Assembly: GCA_011523445.1 (NCBI GenBank)
Contig: WTGT01000073.1
Coordinates: 1-7,611, forward strand
Source of the DNA: Paracoccaceae bacterium
GTDB lineage: Bacteria > Pseudomonadota > Alphaproteobacteria > Rhodobacterales > Rhodobacteraceae
Length of the DNA stretch: 7,611 nt
Direction: 5' to 3'
In this document: positions 6,716-7,611 of the stretch, piece after piece
How positions within the stretch are numbered: position 1 is the first letter of the stretch
Layout: each line of letters opens with the position of its first letter
The notes under the pieces: model-generated
What the model was told of the DNA's origin: nothing
What the model saw: only the letters and a program-made list of their open reading frames with translations
The model's database searches: none
Translations under genes and position numbers: made by a program

Positions 6716-6922
6716 ATTGATCCTTTTTTCACCAAAAACATACTCTTAAAAATATTTTGGGGTCATCGGTTTGATTTCTAAAACGTCATCACGATGGATG
6801 TACGTAAAATCAATCCGATCTTAACCCGGAAGCTCATTCATTTCGGTGCGAAATGACAAGCCCTGGAATTAGAATAATATGAGGTTTCACAAAAGTGAAT
6901 TCAAAAATCGGTTACACTTTCG
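6716..6922 (-). promoter_or_regulatory. Leader region between DUF2065 gene and the Do protease gene
   Basis: This is a 207-base non-coding gap inside an otherwise tight minus-strand cluster. It is large enough for a separate protease promoter. Visible structure: a weak hairpin TTCAC-AAAA-GTGAA (6886-6899) just after the DUF2065 stop, the perfect inverted repeat at 6838-6856 (own entry), an AT-rich stretch (6747-6758), and the AAGGA ribosome binding site (about 6721-6725). No clear sigma-70 pair or heat-shock promoter was found. Confidence 0.5.
6838..6856. repeat. Perfect 8-3-8 inverted repeat upstream of the protease gene
   Basis: TCATTTCG (6838-6845) and CGAAATGA (6849-6856) are exact reverse complements around GTG. 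The site is about 120 bases upstream of the protease start. It could be a protein-binding operator or, in RNA, a compact hairpin. No T-run follows on either strand, so termination is not suggested. Confidence 0.55.
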
Positions 6923-7120
6923 TCAGGTTCTGAGCAGACTTGAAATCCAGACCACCAGAACACCAAAACCAACAATGCAGAGACCAATGGTCTTTCGTTT
7001 CTCGACCGGCAGGCTGGCCAGTATCTTGAGTGCATCCTCCAACCTCTTTGGAATAAGGGCCAGCACCAGACCTTCAAGTACAGCAACCAGCCCCAAGGCC
7101 AGAACTATTTCATCAATCAC
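6923..7120 (-). CDS. DUF2065 (YjeT-like) small inner-membrane protein
   Basis: A 65-residue hydrophobic protein of the DUF2065 family, whose E. coli member YjeT is the same size and also lies next to hflKC. Recognisable features are LALGLVAVLEGLVLALIP as the first membrane segment, a polar linker KRLEDALKILASLPVEKRKTIG, and a second membrane segment (GLCIVGFGVLVVWISSLL). The LEG and P in the first segment and the LP before the second helix match the family. The start chosen is GTG at 7120, overlapping the hflC end by 8 bases, because it gives the family length. In-frame TTG 7171 and GTG 7159 would add non-conserved residues. The nearest Shine-Dalgarno (AAAGGA) is about 13 bases upstream, so expression probably relies on coupling to hflC. 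Its function is unknown; an accessory role to HflKC is only suggested by position. Confidence 0.88.
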   Translation of the reverse strand: MIDEIVLALGLVAVLEGLVLALIPKRLEDALKILASLPVEKRKTIGLCIVGFGVLVVWISSLLRT

Positions 7121-7611
7121 TTTCTTGTGTGGATCCTTTGAAGTAGTTGAAGAACTCACCCTCGGGATCAATCAGCAATGTGGTGTTGTCGGACTGGAAG
7201 GACAACTCATAGGCTCGCAAGGTTCGATAGAACTGGAAAAATTCCGGATCCTGGTTAAAGGCATCAGCATAAATCCTGTTTCTTTCGGCATCAGCCAAAC
7301 CACGTGTAATCTCGGCTTCCTTCTGGGCCTCGGAAACAATTTCCACTTGTGTTCTGTCAGCTTGAGCTCGAACCTTCTGGGCTGCTTCTTCACCTCGTGC
7401 AATCTCATCGGCGGCCTCCCTTTCACGCTCAGCCCTCATCCTTGCAAAGGTTGCTTCTAGGTTTTGTGAAGGCAAATCCGTTCTTTTCAATCGGACATCA
7501 ACGATTTCAAGACCAAGATTGGAAGCCTCGATCTTGGCTGTATCCCTTATTCTGGTCGTCAGGGCAGCACGGTCAGCCGAAAGAATGGTACCGGATGTTA
7601 CTGAACCAAGA
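7113..7611 (-). CDS. hflC: HflC, C-terminal part (runs off right edge)
   Basis: The visible 165 residues are the C-terminal part of HflC, an SPFH/prohibitin-family inner-membrane protein that with HflK forms a large periplasmic cage around FtsH and modulates its proteolysis. I extended the minus-strand frame to the window edge, where the protein is still open. Diagnostic segments are the end of the SPFH domain (LGLEIVDVRLKRTDLP), then a charged coiled-coil region: FARMRAEREREAADEIARGEEAA, VRAQADR, SEAQKEAEITRGLADAERNRIYADAF. The family C-terminal segment DPEFFQFYRTLRAYE and TTLLIDPEGEFFNYF follows. The protein ends ESD with a TGA at 7113-7115, overlapping the DUF2065 start. hflK is expected just beyond the right edge. 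Confidence 0.95.
   Translation of the reverse strand, partial: LGSVTSGTILSADRAALTTRIRDTAKIEASNLGLEIVDVRLKRTDLPSQNLEATFARMRAEREREAADEIARGEEAAQKVRAQADRTQVEIVSEAQKEAEITRGLADAERNRIYADAFNQDPEFFQFYRTLRAYELSFQSDNTTLLIDPEGEFFNYFKGSTQESD

Noticed and set aside
6707..6717. ATG-TGT-TAG mini-frame overlapping the protease start
   Set aside because: The out-of-frame ATG at 6717 is only three bases after AAGGA and encodes two residues. The GTG at 6715 at normal spacing explains the site better.
6740..6775. CCCCAAAATAT on the minus strand as a heat-shock (sigma-32) -10 element for the protease
   Set aside because: No CTTGAA-like -35 element is found at the required distance upstream.
6879..7460. 193-codon open frame on the plus strand
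   Set aside because: It lies antisense to hflC and the DUF2065 gene, both of which have clear family matches. The translation is serine-rich, low in complexity and without recognisable motifs.

Overview
The window looks like a piece of an alphaproteobacterial chromosome with moderate, slightly AT-leaning base composition (judged by eye). Three things point there: the order hflC, DUF2065 gene, Do-type protease; an exonuclease VII large subunit with the wording typical of alphaproteobacteria (EYTVSEIS near the N-terminus, VITSPTGSVIRDILHRL at the start of the catalytic domain); and an adrenodoxin-like [2Fe-2S] ferredoxin. No taxonomic search was possible, so this is inference. No mobile elements, CRISPR arrays, tRNA or rRNA genes were seen.

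Layout. (1) Positions 1-948, minus strand: a [2Fe-2S] ferredoxin gene followed after 42 bases by xseA, which runs off the left edge. (2) Positions 949-1206: an AT-rich divergent intergenic region that holds a candidate operator with the GTCTAGAC core. (3) Positions 1207-5158, plus strand: a complete four-gene ABC importer of the spermidine/putrescine (PotD-PotB-PotC-PotA) type: binding protein, two permeases, ATPase. The last three genes are translationally coupled by 1- and 4-base overlaps. The binding-protein gene is separated from them by a strong stem-loop. (4) Positions 5159-5212: a short convergent gap with a terminator-like hairpin. (5) Positions 5213-7611, minus strand: a DegP/HtrA-family periplasmic serine protease, preceded by a 207-base gap, a 65-residue DUF2065 membrane protein, and the C-terminal part of hflC, which continues past the right edge.

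How they work together. The importer is a self-contained periplasmic-binding-protein-dependent uptake system, probably for a polyamine or a related cationic or zwitterionic small molecule. The binding protein differs from E. coli PotD at several ligand positions, so its substrate is open. The hflC-DUF2065-degP group is an envelope protein-quality-control cluster: HflC with HflK surrounds the FtsH protease in the inner membrane, while the Do protease acts in the periplasm.

The gene content is ordinary housekeeping and transport. I do not see an undescribed system. The points worth a second look are the GTCTAGAC operator, the intercistronic stem-loop, the two-cysteine ligand cleft of the binding protein, and the inverted repeat ahead of the protease gene.
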